Positions 43,470 through 51,080 of a stretch of 64,000 nt of DNA are shown piece by piece. The translations under genes and the position numbers were made by a program. Origin of the DNA: JAJZNI01 sp035624785. GTDB taxonomy: Bacteria; Chloroflexota; Dormibacteria; Aeolococcales; Aeolococcaceae. Under the pieces are notes generated by a model, which had not been told where the DNA came from, did not search any database, and saw only the letters and a list, made by a program, of their open reading frames with translations. The stretch's first letter is position 1. Each line of letters opens with the position of its first letter. Location: the NCBI GenBank assembly GCA_035624785.1, contig DASPQV010000043.1, positions 62,001 to 126,000 of the forward strand, read 5' to 3'.

Positions 43470-44188
43470 CAGGAGCCTGAACCTCCGCTCTTGGTGCATG
43501 AAGCGCTCGTGGTCACGATGGTCTTGCCGGTGTTGACGCAGGCGTTGTAGTCGGGGTAGTTGAGGGCCACCACCTCGATCCTCATGCTGTAGTGGCCGTA
43601 ACCGCACAGCTCGGTGCACTGGCCGTACCAGACCCCCGGCTGGTCGGCCTCCAGCCAGGCGGTGTTGACCTGACCGGGCACGGCGTTCTTCTGGCCCAAG
43701 AGCTCGGGGATGAAGAGGCTGTGGATCACGTCCTTGGAGGTGATGCTCAGGTTGACCGGGGTTCCCACCGGGAGGTAGAGGGTGCCGACGGTCTGCTGCC
43801 CGTTGGGATAGGTGACCACCCAGGCGAACTGCTCGCCCAGCACCTTGTCCTGGACCTGGCTGGCGGCCTTGGGCGAGGCGCTGACGTTGTTGACGAAGAA
43901 GAGGCTGACCGCGCTCAGGATGAAGAGCCCGAAAAGCACCACGAAGGGCACCGCGGTCCAGGTCAGCTCCAGCCGGCTGTTGCCGTGGACCTGGACCGGC
44001 TCGGGCTCGTCATCGCTCCGCCGCCGGAACCGGAAGAAGCTGAAGACCAGCATCGCGGCGACGAAGCTGCCCAGGGCCACCGAGCCCCAGAAGATGGCCG
44101 TGTAGACGGTCAGCTCGGTGCCGTTCACCGGCCCCGAGCCGCAGAACGGGGACATGGGGCCCTCGACGCAGGCGGCCAGAAGTCTCAC
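43469..44188 (-). CDS. ctaC: cytochrome c oxidase subunit II
   Basis: Carries the CuA electron entry site. After a short N terminus come two transmembrane helices (ELTVYTAIFWGSVALGSFVA; FVVLFGLFILSAVSLFF) and a periplasmic cupredoxin domain. CuA ligands are DVIHSLFIPELLG and GQCTELCGYGHYSM. There is no C-terminal cytochrome c domain. GTG 44188 with GGAG 9 nt upstream is taken as start; ATG 44155 after GAGGG is a good alternative. Overlaps ctaD by one base. Confidence 0.93.
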   Translation of the reverse strand: MRLLAACVEGPMSPFCGSGPVNGTELTVYTAIFWGSVALGSFVAAMLVFSFFRFRRRSDDEPEPVQVHGNSRLELTWTAVPFVVLFGLFILSAVSLFFVNNVSASPKAASQVQDKVLGEQFAWVVTYPNGQQTVGTLYLPVGTPVNLSITSKDVIHSLFIPELLGQKNAVPGQVNTAWLEADQPGVWYGQCTELCGYGHYSMRIEVVALNYPDYNACVNTGKTIVTTSASCTKSGGSGS

Positions 44189-44305
44189 CGATCCCACTCC
44201 GTCACGGCTTGCCGGTCCTGGGGCGGACGGACGGTGAGCCCGATTGGCGGGCAGGAAGCTGCCGCCGGCCGCCTGACCGGATGATGGCACAGAGGCTTCG
44301 CCGGG

Positions 44306-44497
44306 CTACTTGTTCCATGGGCGAGTGACCGTGCCGAGGTTGCGCTTGACCATCTCGGTGACGTCCACGTTGGTGAGCGCGGCCTCCTCCCAGGGGCCGC
44401 GGTTGCCCGGCGGCCGCGAGGGGTCGGGGACCGGCCGCGGCTCGGCAGCGACGGGAGCGAGGCGGGGCGTGAGACGCACGGCGGGGCGCTCCGGCAC
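44306..44497 (-). CDS. small proline-rich protein, 63 residues
   Basis: A GTG-initiated ORF 3 nt after the preceding membrane gene, with GGTGAGAG upstream. The N-terminal half is Pro/Arg-rich and the C-terminal end NVDVTEMVKRNLGTVTRPWN looks folded. It matches no family I know. Tight spacing in the respiratory operon supports it being real; no membrane span is seen. Confidence 0.5.
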   Translation of the reverse strand: MPERPAVRLTPRLAPVAAEPRPVPDPSRPPGNRGPWEEAALTNVDVTEMVKRNLGTVTRPWNK

Positions 44498-44500
44498 CTC

Positions 44501-44881
44501 TCACCAGTGGAAGTAGCGGCGTTCCGGAGAGGGAGGCGATCCCCCCCGGATCTCGCCGGCGGAGCGGTGGGCGTCGACGGCCGCGCTGGCCCAGACGAAG
44601 AGGCCGAGGACGAAGAGGCCCAGGAAGACCGCGATGGCACAGATGGCGAGCAGCATCGCCCAGATCACCGAGCCCGCCGAGATCAGGCCCTGCCCGAAGC
44701 CGATGGCGGCGACGAAAAGCGCCAGCGAGGCACCCAGCGGCACCACCGTCCAGAGGAAGTAATGGAGGGCCTTGCCCGGCTGGCCGGTGACCAGCTGGCC
44801 CAGACCTGGGACCAGCGACAGGCCGGCGCAGAGCCGGGGGTGCGGGGATCGGAGAGCGGAGACGGTCGCCGGCGCGCTCAT
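44501..44881 (-). CDS. multi-span membrane protein in the respiratory cluster
   Basis: A 126-residue protein with about three transmembrane helices. SLVPGLGQLVTGQPGKALHY is the small-protein motif (PGLGQxxxGxxxKG) of TM2-like domains; the C terminus is hydrophilic. Its ATG overlaps the stop of the 48-residue ORF upstream (ATGA). Function unknown; context suggests membrane assembly of the respiratory chain. Confidence 0.72.
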   Translation of the reverse strand: MSAPATVSALRSPHPRLCAGLSLVPGLGQLVTGQPGKALHYFLWTVVPLGASLALFVAAIGFGQGLISAGSVIWAMLLAICAIAVFLGLFVLGLFVWASAAVDAHRSAGEIRGGSPPSPERRYFHW

Positions 44882-45024
44882 CGGGGTGTGAAGAAGGCCT
44901 TGTAGAGGTAGTAGCCGGCAAGCAGGAGCGTGGCCAGGGCCCAGATGATCACGAAGAGGACATCTCCCCAGCCGGCGTCGCCGGGATAGGGGACGGCGAG
45001 CAGGTGCATCAGCGCGGTGCTCAT
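44878..45024 (-). CDS. 48-residue single-span membrane protein in the bc/aa3 cluster
   Basis: MSTALMHLLAVPYPGDAGWG begins a short periplasm-facing segment followed by one helix (VLFVIIWALATLLLAGYYLY) and a KAFFTPR tail. Its stop overlaps the next start by ATGA and it starts 4 nt after the previous micro-ORF. The chain of overlaps is the main evidence. It is a possible small subunit of the bc complex or oxidase. Confidence 0.68.
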   Translation of the reverse strand: MSTALMHLLAVPYPGDAGWGDVLFVIIWALATLLLAGYYLYKAFFTPR

Positions 45025-45028
45025 CGCC

Positions 45029-45151
45029 TCAATGGGCCTTGAAATTCTCCAGGAAGTTGTCGCCCAGGATGATCAGGGCTACGAAGATCACCAGGGCCAG
45101 GAACATCAGCAGGGTTCCCACCAGGTCGCGGAACAGAGTGCGCCGTCTCAT
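45029..45151 (-). CDS. 40-residue single-span membrane protein in the bc/aa3 cluster
   Basis: Basic start MRRRTLFRDL, one helix (LLMFLALVIFVALIILG), end DNFLENFKAH. Its ATG overlaps the cytochrome c stop (ATGA) and the next micro-ORF follows after 4 nt. It resembles in size and topology the tiny subunits of bacterial terminal oxidases and bc complexes; no sequence family is recognised. Confidence 0.68.
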   Translation of the reverse strand: MRRRTLFRDLVGTLLMFLALVIFVALIILGDNFLENFKAH

Positions 45152-46266
45152 GGCAAGGTGTCGTACTGCTCCCAGTGGCGGATGAACTGGATCAGGATCT
45201 GGATCTGGGTCTCGCTGAGGACCCGGGTCTGGTTCACCGTCACCGGCTGACCATTGGGCCCGATGCCGGGCGGATGCGCCGATTGGTCATAACCCGGGGC
45301 GATCCCTCCCCAGTTGGGCATGATCGAGCCGTAGTGCTCGAAGCCGGTCATCCCGTACTCGATGCAGCGGTAGTAGAAATCCTCGTTGTAGAAGCCCAGC
45401 TCGTTCTGATCGTTGAGAGGCGGGCCGACCCCGCCCTGGCCGGCGCCACCGTGGCAGACCGCGCAGAACGAGTAGTAGAGCTGAGCCCCCTCCTGCCATG
45501 AGTAGACCGGGTTGATGATCAGGTTCTCGTGGGCGTCGGACTCGGTGAGCGCCAGCCGGCTGCCGTTGTGGCAGACGATGCAGCCGATCTCCTGGAGCGT
45601 CTCCTGGCCGCCCAGGCCGCTGTTGGCGGTGGAGGTCGGGTCGACGTTGCTGGGCAGGAAGCCGGGGATGGTGTAGGTGGTCCCGGCGGCCGTGTAGGTC
45701 AGGGGCTTGCCGGTGGTGGGAGCGGCGGCGGTCCCGTTCGGCCCGTACTCGTCGTACGCCATGCAGACATTGCCGGCGGGGCAGTCCTGGGGGCTCTCCA
45801 CGATCATGGTCGGGTGCTGGGAGATGCACTGGCCGGTCGCCGGGTTGTAGGTCGACTTGAGCCCGTACTCCTTGGCCAGGGCCTGGGCATCCGGCTCCTC
45901 GGTGAAGAAGTCGCAGGCGATCCGCTCCGCCGCCTGCTGCGGGCTGATCTCGTTGATGTCGGGGACGTGGCAGGAGATGCAGCGCTCCACCTTGTAGACG
46001 CTGCCCTCGAAGCTGCCGTCCATCGAGGGGAACAGCTGCTGGACCCCGATGTTGAAGCTGGCCCCATACTCGGCGGCGTACTCCTGCTGGATGGCGATGT
46101 AACCGCGCGCCTGGGTGTCCCGGATCACCGCGATGCCGACCACCACCAGGAGCAGCGCCGAGAGGGCCAGGAAGAGCGCGTTGAGCCGTCCGCGCAGAGC
46201 CAGGACGATGCCGGTCAGGGCCAGGATCCCGAGGATGACGCCGACGATGACCGAGGTGATGTCCAT
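45148..46266 (-). CDS. membrane-anchored triheme cytochrome c of the bc complex
   Basis: A 372-residue protein with two N-terminal transmembrane helices (5-24 and 29-49) and a periplasmic part holding three haem c sites: CISCH, CIVCH and CAVCH. Extra cysteines (RIACDFF, GQCISQH, QDCPAGNVC, YRCIEYG) could form disulfides. The last haem domain, with GGVGPPLND and FIRHWEQYD, is a class I-like cytochrome c. In bc-aa3 supercomplexes lacking soluble cytochrome c, a multihaem subunit wires cytochrome b/Rieske to CuA. Here three haems rather than the actinobacterial two. Confidence 0.92.
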   Translation of the reverse strand: MDITSVIVGVILGILALTGIVLALRGRLNALFLALSALLLVVVGIAVIRDTQARGYIAIQQEYAAEYGASFNIGVQQLFPSMDGSFEGSVYKVERCISCHVPDINEISPQQAAERIACDFFTEEPDAQALAKEYGLKSTYNPATGQCISQHPTMIVESPQDCPAGNVCMAYDEYGPNGTAAAPTTGKPLTYTAAGTTYTIPGFLPSNVDPTSTANSGLGGQETLQEIGCIVCHNGSRLALTESDAHENLIINPVYSWQEGAQLYYSFCAVCHGGAGQGGVGPPLNDQNELGFYNEDFYYRCIEYGMTGFEHYGSIMPNWGGIAPGYDQSAHPPGIGPNGQPVTVNQTRVLSETQIQILIQFIRHWEQYDTLP

Positions 46267-46274
46267 CAGAGGTC

Positions 46275-46889
46275 CTAATACGGTGACTGCAGGCCGGGGT
46301 GGCCGAAGATCTGCGTCCAGTCCCAGTTGAATCCGAGGCCGCGGAAGAGCTGACCGACGAGCACGAAGGTCACCGCCAGGCAGAGGTAGACGGTGAACAT
46401 CACGATCGCGACCTTGCGGTCCTGCGGGCGCCGGCTGGGATTGCGGTCGAGATAGGGCGTGACCAGCATGCCCACGATGACGAAGGTGGGGAACATCACC
46501 CCGGCCATCACCGGCGGGAAGTGCTCGAGCAGCTCCTGGAGCCCGACGAAGTACCAGGGTGCCTTGGCGGGGTTGGGGGTGATCGCCGGATTGGCGATCT
46601 GGAGCAGCGGTGCGTTGATCTGGACCGACACCGCCAGGAGGAGCACGAACATGCCGAGCCCGGCAAGGAACTCCTTCCAGACCAGGGTCGGGAAGGTGAC
46701 CACGGTCTCCTCCTCCTCGACCCGGCGAACCACCAGGGGCGCGGCGGCCAGCTCGGGCCCGGACACTCCCGGTCTCACGACCGGCGGCCGGCTGCCGACC
46801 GCCGCGCCGCGCGCGCCGTCGCCGCGGCCTCCATCACCCTGGGCTCCGGCGCCCGTCCCCGGTCCGGTCGGTCCGGTGAGGGTGGCCAT
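46275..46889 (-). CDS. petD: cytochrome b, C-terminal half (subunit IV type)
   Basis: A 204-residue protein with about three helices, forming the quinol-site half of cytochrome b. ITPNPAKAPWYFVGLQELLE is the Qo-site (PEWY-equivalent) motif, here APWY. The first ~60 residues are a Gly/Ala-rich hydrophilic extension unusual for this subunit. It starts 2 nt after the N-terminal half gene, so the split cytochrome b is co-translated. Confidence 0.92.
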   Translation of the reverse strand: MATLTGPTGPGTGAGAQGDGGRGDGARGAAVGSRPPVVRPGVSGPELAAAPLVVRRVEEEETVVTFPTLVWKEFLAGLGMFVLLLAVSVQINAPLLQIANPAITPNPAKAPWYFVGLQELLEHFPPVMAGVMFPTFVIVGMLVTPYLDRNPSRRPQDRKVAIVMFTVYLCLAVTFVLVGQLFRGLGFNWDWTQIFGHPGLQSPY

Positions 46890-46891
46890 AG

Positions 46892-47623
46892 TCAGAGGCC
46901 GCCCGTGAAGCCGTCCTTGCGGACGCGCCAGAAGTGGATGACCATCAGCACGAAGCCGACCAGGGGTAAGGCGATCACGTGGAGGACGTAGAAGCGGATC
47001 AGGGCCCCCTGGGACACGGTGCGGCCGCCCAGGAGCACGTAGTGGGTGAAGGGTCCGACGATGGGCGCGTACTTGGCCATGTTGGTGCCCACGGTGATCG
47101 CCCAGATGGCCAGCTGGTCCCAGGGCAGCAGGTAGCCGGAGAAGGAGAGCAGCAGCGTGGTGAGGAGGAGAAGGGTGCCGATCGCCCAGTTGAATTCGCG
47201 GGGCGGCTTGTAGGCTCCCTGGTAGAAGACCCTCGCCATGTGCAGCCAGACGGTGATGACCATGGCGTCGGCCGCCCAGCGGTGGAGGTTCCGCATCAGC
47301 AGGCCGAAGGTGGCGACGAACTGCAGGTCCTGGATGTTCTGGTACGCCTGGTTCGTCGAGGGAACGTAGTAGAACATCAGGAACAGGCCGCTGATGGTGA
47401 GCAGGATGAAGAGGAAAAAGCTGAGCCCGCCCAGGCAGAGCGTGTAGCTGACCCGGATCGCCGACCGCTTGACCCGCACCGGGTGGACGTGGAGGAAGAA
47501 GTTGGTCAGCGCGGTCCGCGCGGCGACCTTGTCGCTCACCGGAAGGCCGTGCCGGAAGATGGAGCCCCAGACCTGGCGGCCCAGGGCGGTGATCGGGTTC
47601 TCGCCCCTGGACTCGGCGCTCAC
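46892..47623 (-). CDS. petB: cytochrome b, N-terminal half (b6 type)
   Basis: A 243-residue protein of four helices carrying both b haems. Ligand pairs are NLHRWAADAMVITVWLHMAR and LHVIALPLVGFVLMVIHFWR. SGYLLPWDQLAIWAITVG is the conserved Qo/helix C region. It has an N-terminal extension of about 40 residues before the first conserved segment. It follows the Rieske gene by 42 nt. Confidence 0.95.
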   Translation of the reverse strand: MSAESRGENPITALGRQVWGSIFRHGLPVSDKVAARTALTNFFLHVHPVRVKRSAIRVSYTLCLGGLSFFLFILLTISGLFLMFYYVPSTNQAYQNIQDLQFVATFGLLMRNLHRWAADAMVITVWLHMARVFYQGAYKPPREFNWAIGTLLLLTTLLLSFSGYLLPWDQLAIWAITVGTNMAKYAPIVGPFTHYVLLGGRTVSQGALIRFYVLHVIALPLVGFVLMVIHFWRVRKDGFTGGL

Positions 47624-47665
47624 CGCTCGGCTCCTCCCATCCTCACCACTCCCTTGCTGCCTCGA

Positions 47666-48337
47666 TCAGACGCCCACGGTCTTGCCGTTGTTCTGCCCGG
47701 TCTTGGGATCCATCCGCCACTCCACCGTGGTGGTCTGGCCCGGGCTGCGATAGGCCACCAGCTTGCTGCTGTCGACGAAGAAGTAGCCGTCCGGCGTGGT
47801 GGTGATGTAGACCCAGTCCATGGGGCGCGGCGCCGGCCCGTAGAAGTTCGTCGAATCGATGAAGTAGCGCGAGCCGTGGCAGGGGCAGATGAAGCCATTG
47901 GCCTGCGCCTTGACCTGGCTGGGGCTGGGGTTGGCGCTGCGCTCCCCATGCTGGAGGGCGCGGGCATCGGTGCTCTGGGAGAGAGGCCCGAGGTTGACCC
48001 CGACGTCGGTCGCGTAGTTGGGGGTGCAGCCGAGGTGGGTGCAGATGTCCAGGATCGCGTAGACCCCGGCGTCGTCCATGACCACGATGACCCGGTGGGT
48101 GTAGTCGGCCACCACCGGGTTGGCCGGGGTGAGGGCGCTCACCTTGAAGCTGGTCTTGAACTGCTGGGGCTGCTCGTTGGTGGCCAGCGGGAACATGAAC
48201 TTGACCACCTCGAAGGCGCCCAGCACGGTGGCGCCGAGCGCCCCCAGCGCGCCCATCATGAGGATGAACTGGCGCCGGCTGACCTCCGCCAGCCGGTGCT
48301 GCCGGGAGGCGCGGGTCTCGAACGGGCTCAGGCCCAC
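47666..48337 (-). CDS. qcrA: Rieske iron-sulfur protein of the bc complex
   Basis: A 223-residue protein with one N-terminal membrane anchor (SRRQFILMMGALGALGATVL, a Tat-like twin arginine) and a 2Fe-2S domain. Cluster ligands are CTHLGC and CPCHGSRYF. The loop between the two motifs is 46 residues, clearly longer than the usual 15-20, containing DARALQHGERSANPSPSQVK. GTG 48337 is chosen because GGAGAG precedes it. It accepts electrons from quinol and passes them to the triheme cytochrome c. Confidence 0.94.
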   Translation of the reverse strand: MGLSPFETRASRQHRLAEVSRRQFILMMGALGALGATVLGAFEVVKFMFPLATNEQPQQFKTSFKVSALTPANPVVADYTHRVIVVMDDAGVYAILDICTHLGCTPNYATDVGVNLGPLSQSTDARALQHGERSANPSPSQVKAQANGFICPCHGSRYFIDSTNFYGPAPRPMDWVYITTTPDGYFFVDSSKLVAYRSPGQTTTVEWRMDPKTGQNNGKTVGV

Positions 48338-48428
48338 GGCTCTCCATCCCCCGTCCCTGAGGCGGCACGCTCGCCGGATCTCGCTCCCCTCGCGTCGCGG
48401 GTCATCGCCGGCTCGCGCGGTGCCAGTC

Positions 48429-48566
48429 TCATGTGAAGGGCGTGGACGCCGGAGGGGTGATGAAGTCGGCAAACGCGATCGACGCGATCATGATCACGAG
48501 GAAACCCACGATGATGCAGAGGCACCCAAAGTCTGAACGTACGACCAGAATGAAGCGTTCAAGCAT
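48429..48566 (-). CDS. 45-residue single-span membrane protein upstream of Rieske
   Basis: Starts MLERFILVVRSDFGCLCIIV, one transmembrane helix and the end ITPPASTPFT. GCLC puts two Cys at the membrane edge. A 34-codon basic ORF (48328-48432) overlaps its stop (ATGA) and ends just inside the Rieske gene, so ribosomes could pass from one to the other. No strong ribosome site is visible. It is the first or second gene of the bc block. Confidence 0.55.
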   Translation of the reverse strand: MLERFILVVRSDFGCLCIIVGFLVIMIASIAFADFITPPASTPFT

Positions 48567-48717
48567 GTAGGTGACGCCGGAAGCCGCCGTCGAGGAAGCG
48601 CTTGAAGGATAACTCCTATGCGAGCGACGAGCGCTTTCGGCGATCGCAGAGGCCCCAGGCGGCAGGCCACGCGGGGACCCCCCAGCACGGCGGGGCTCCC
48701 CGCCCGGGCTTATGGAA

Positions 48718-49338
48718 CTAACGGTCCGAGAAGCTGAGGATGGCCGCCGGGTTGAGGAGAGCGAAGCGCCGCTGCACGGCGTGGGTCTCGCTGGAGATGG
48801 CGGTAACCCAGAGCGCGGACACATTGGTCAGCGGCAGGAAATCGCAGGGGTGGCTCTCCAGGTGGCCCTGGAGGGTCTCGCCCGGCTCGAGATGGACGTC
48901 GCCGACCAGCGAGAAGGCGATGGTGTTGAAGGCAGCCTGGCGCGCCAGCTTATGGCGGAACTGGCCCTCCGGTGGTTCCTCAACCGGCTCCTCGAGGGGG
49001 CAGAGCAGGATCACCGCGGACTTGGCGATGGTGGTCCGGAGCTCCACGCGGCTGAGCACCGGGTAGTTGACGGACAGCGGCTCTGCCCGGGTGTTGCGCA
49101 GCAGCAAGTAGCGCTCCGAGCGGTTGACGCTGTCGCTGAGGCGATCAGGCCGGACCAGCTCCAGCTCGCCGGTCAGCTTCATGAAGGTGGCGTAGAGCTC
49201 GACCAGGGCCCAGTCGCTGATCGGTGCGTCCTCCTCTAGCAGGCCGGCCGCACTGTGGCGGGCTCCCGGGCTGGCCCGCCCAACCAGAAGCACCACACCG
49301 CGTTTGGACCCAGCGGGCAGATTGTCCATCCCGCCCAA
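48718..49338 (-). CDS. uncharacterised soluble protein, about 206 residues
   Basis: Not recognised. The core reads VELYATFMKLTGELELVRPD, SERYLLLRNTRAEPLSVNYP, SRVELRTTIAKSAVILLCPL, GDVHLEPGETLQGHLESHPC and FLPLTNVSALW, an all-beta-looking protein. The start is uncertain: ATG 49338 and 49329 lack good ribosome sites, while GAGGAGGA stands just before an in-frame ATC codon about 120 nt downstream. It lies upstream of the bc genes and may belong to their control, but this is only position. Confidence 0.6.
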   Translation of the reverse strand: MGGMDNLPAGSKRGVVLLVGRASPGARHSAAGLLEEDAPISDWALVELYATFMKLTGELELVRPDRLSDSVNRSERYLLLRNTRAEPLSVNYPVLSRVELRTTIAKSAVILLCPLEEPVEEPPEGQFRHKLARQAAFNTIAFSLVGDVHLEPGETLQGHLESHPCDFLPLTNVSALWVTAISSETHAVQRRFALLNPAAILSFSDR

Positions 49339-49482
49339 GAAGCATCTCCGGACCCCGCCCGCGCGGCGGATGCCCCGGCGGCATCTCGTCCGGAGAATGG
49401 GACCGTGTCATTCAGCCAGGTCATCATCGGGTCAGCGTCGTGGACCCGTGGTTCGCCGAGCAGATCGCGCGGGCCGGGACAC

Positions 49483-49926
49483 TCAGATGGCGGGAACGGA
49501 GGCGCGCTGCCAGTGGCGCCGCTGACGCCCGCCCCGGATGACCCCGACGGCGGCGCAGGCGACGCCGAGCAGGAAGAAGATGACGCTGACCTCCACCTTG
49601 GCGAAGCGCGTGCCGAGGTTGGCCTGGGCTCCGAGGATGCCCGTGGAGAAGGGGAACAGGCGCGAGAAGGTGGCGTCGTCCACGAAGGACTTCTCGGCGG
49701 GGGCCGCCCAGACGCCCAGGGCGATGATCGAGCCCATGAACCAGACCACGGCCGCGAAGTGCCAGGCGGCCGCCGTCCGCACCCGTCCCTGGCGGGGCCG
49801 GCTGGTCATGTAGAAGAGGCCGAGCACCCCTGCCTCGGCGGTGACGTACAGGCCGAAGAGCAGGAAGGAGAGGAGGAGGGAGAGGGGCTCCGGCCAGGTC
49901 ATGCCGGTGAGTCCGTTGATCTCCAT
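49483..49926 (-). CDS. three-to-four-span membrane protein
   Basis: A 147-residue protein, MEINGLTGMTWPEPLSLLLS start, helices around 15-37, 55-75 and 112-130, and EKSFVDDATFSRLFPFSTGI in a loop. It is not subunit III of the oxidase and I do not recognise the family. TACCAT (49942-49937) lies 10 nt before the ATG as a -10, giving a very short leader. It is divergent from fabH and leads the minus-strand respiratory run. Confidence 0.68.
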   Translation of the reverse strand: MEINGLTGMTWPEPLSLLLSFLLFGLYVTAEAGVLGLFYMTSRPRQGRVRTAAAWHFAAVVWFMGSIIALGVWAAPAEKSFVDDATFSRLFPFSTGILGAQANLGTRFAKVEVSVIFFLLGVACAAVGVIRGGRQRRHWQRASVPAI

Positions 49927-50066
49927 ACGCTCGGCGATGGTACATGGCCAGGCGTGCGGGCCGGGCCGGCGACCGTAACCAGCGGGCGCGGCGGCCGCTT
50001 CTGGCTGAGCCGGCGTCTTCCCCAGCCGGTGGAGCACCGGCGTGCTCCACAGTCCACTTGACGATA

Positions 50067-51080
50067 ATGGGCAATTCCGTGACTCTCCCCGCCACCCTCG
50101 ACCAGACCAAGACCGTCGCCAGGGAGCGCCGAGCCGGGATCCTCGCGGTCGCCGCCCACCTCCCCGAGGCCCTCATCACCAACGCTGACCTCGAGGCCAT
50201 GGTCGCGACATCCGACACCTGGATCATGGAACGGACAGGGATCCGCCGCCGCCACCGGGCCGGATCGGGCGAGACGTCCTCGACGATGGGAGCCATCGCC
50301 GCACAGCGAGCCCTCGAGCGGTGGGGGGGCGGCGAGGTGGACGCCCTGGTGGTGACCACGGTCAACCCGGACACGCTCTTCCCTTCCACCGCCTGCCTGA
50401 TCCAGCGCCGGCTCGGGCTCGGCGGGATCCCCGCCTTCGACCTCAATGCGGCCTGCAGCGGTTTCATCTACGGGCTCACCGTCTGCGAGGGCCTGATCCG
50501 CTCCGGCGTCGGCGATCACATCCTGCTGGTCGCCGCCGAGGCCATGACGCCGCTGGTCGACTTCGGCGATCGCTCCACCTGCGTCCTCTTCGGTGACGGG
50601 GCGGGGGCCGCGGTGGTCGGCGCGGTCTCGCGCGGCGGCATCAGGGCTCGCCGCCTCGGCGCCGACGGCGGTCTGGGCCATCTCATCTACTACGGACCGG
50701 ACGGCGACGATCCGGCGTCCCCCGACCGGATCCGGATGGCCGGCAAAGGCACCTTCAAGATGGCGGTGGAGCGCTTCTGCGAGGTCACCGCGCAGGTCTG
50801 CGCCGACGCCGGCTGGGATCCCGGCGAGATCGACCACTTCGTGCCCCACCAGGCCAACCTCCGGATCATCGAGGCCAGCGCCAAACGGCTGGGGCTGCCC
50901 ATGGAGCGGGTGGTGCTCAACGTAGCGGAGACCGGCAACACCAGCTCAGCCTCCATCCCCCTGGCCCTCGCCGGGGCCGATGCCGAGGGACGCTTCCGGT
51001 CCGGCGACCGGATGGTGGCGGCGGCCTTCGGCGCCGGCGTCACCTGGGCCGCCGTGGCCTGGGAGTGGGGCGGGGCCTGA
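50067..51080 (+). CDS. fabH: 3-oxoacyl-[acyl-carrier-protein] synthase III
   Basis: Condenses an acyl-CoA primer with malonyl-ACP to start fatty-acid synthesis. The catalytic triad is visible: Cys in FDLNAACSGFIYGL, His in FVPHQANLRIIE, Asn in AETGNTSSASIPLAL. Length (337) is normal. ATG 50067 overlaps GATAAT (50063-50068), itself a good -10; a GTG at 50079 is therefore a possible leaderless start. Its stop overlaps the accDA start as TGATG. The link with branched-chain oxoacid genes elsewhere would fit iso/anteiso primers, but this is speculative. Confidence 0.94.
   Translation: MGNSVTLPATLDQTKTVARERRAGILAVAAHLPEALITNADLEAMVATSDTWIMERTGIRRRHRAGSGETSSTMGAIAAQRALERWGGGEVDALVVTTVNPDTLFPSTACLIQRRLGLGGIPAFDLNAACSGFIYGLTVCEGLIRSGVGDHILLVAAEAMTPLVDFGDRSTCVLFGDGAGAAVVGAVSRGGIRARRLGADGGLGHLIYYGPDGDDPASPDRIRMAGKGTFKMAVERFCEVTAQVCADAGWDPGEIDHFVPHQANLRIIEASAKRLGLPMERVVLNVAETGNTSSASIPLALAGADAEGRFRSGDRMVAAAFGAGVTWAAVAWEWGGA

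Noticed and set aside
48596..48603. AAGCGCTT upstream of the bc genes
   Set aside because: The flanks (GAGG/GAAGG) do not match the operators at 17187 and 20911 and no promoter elements are correctly placed; kept only as a weak site.
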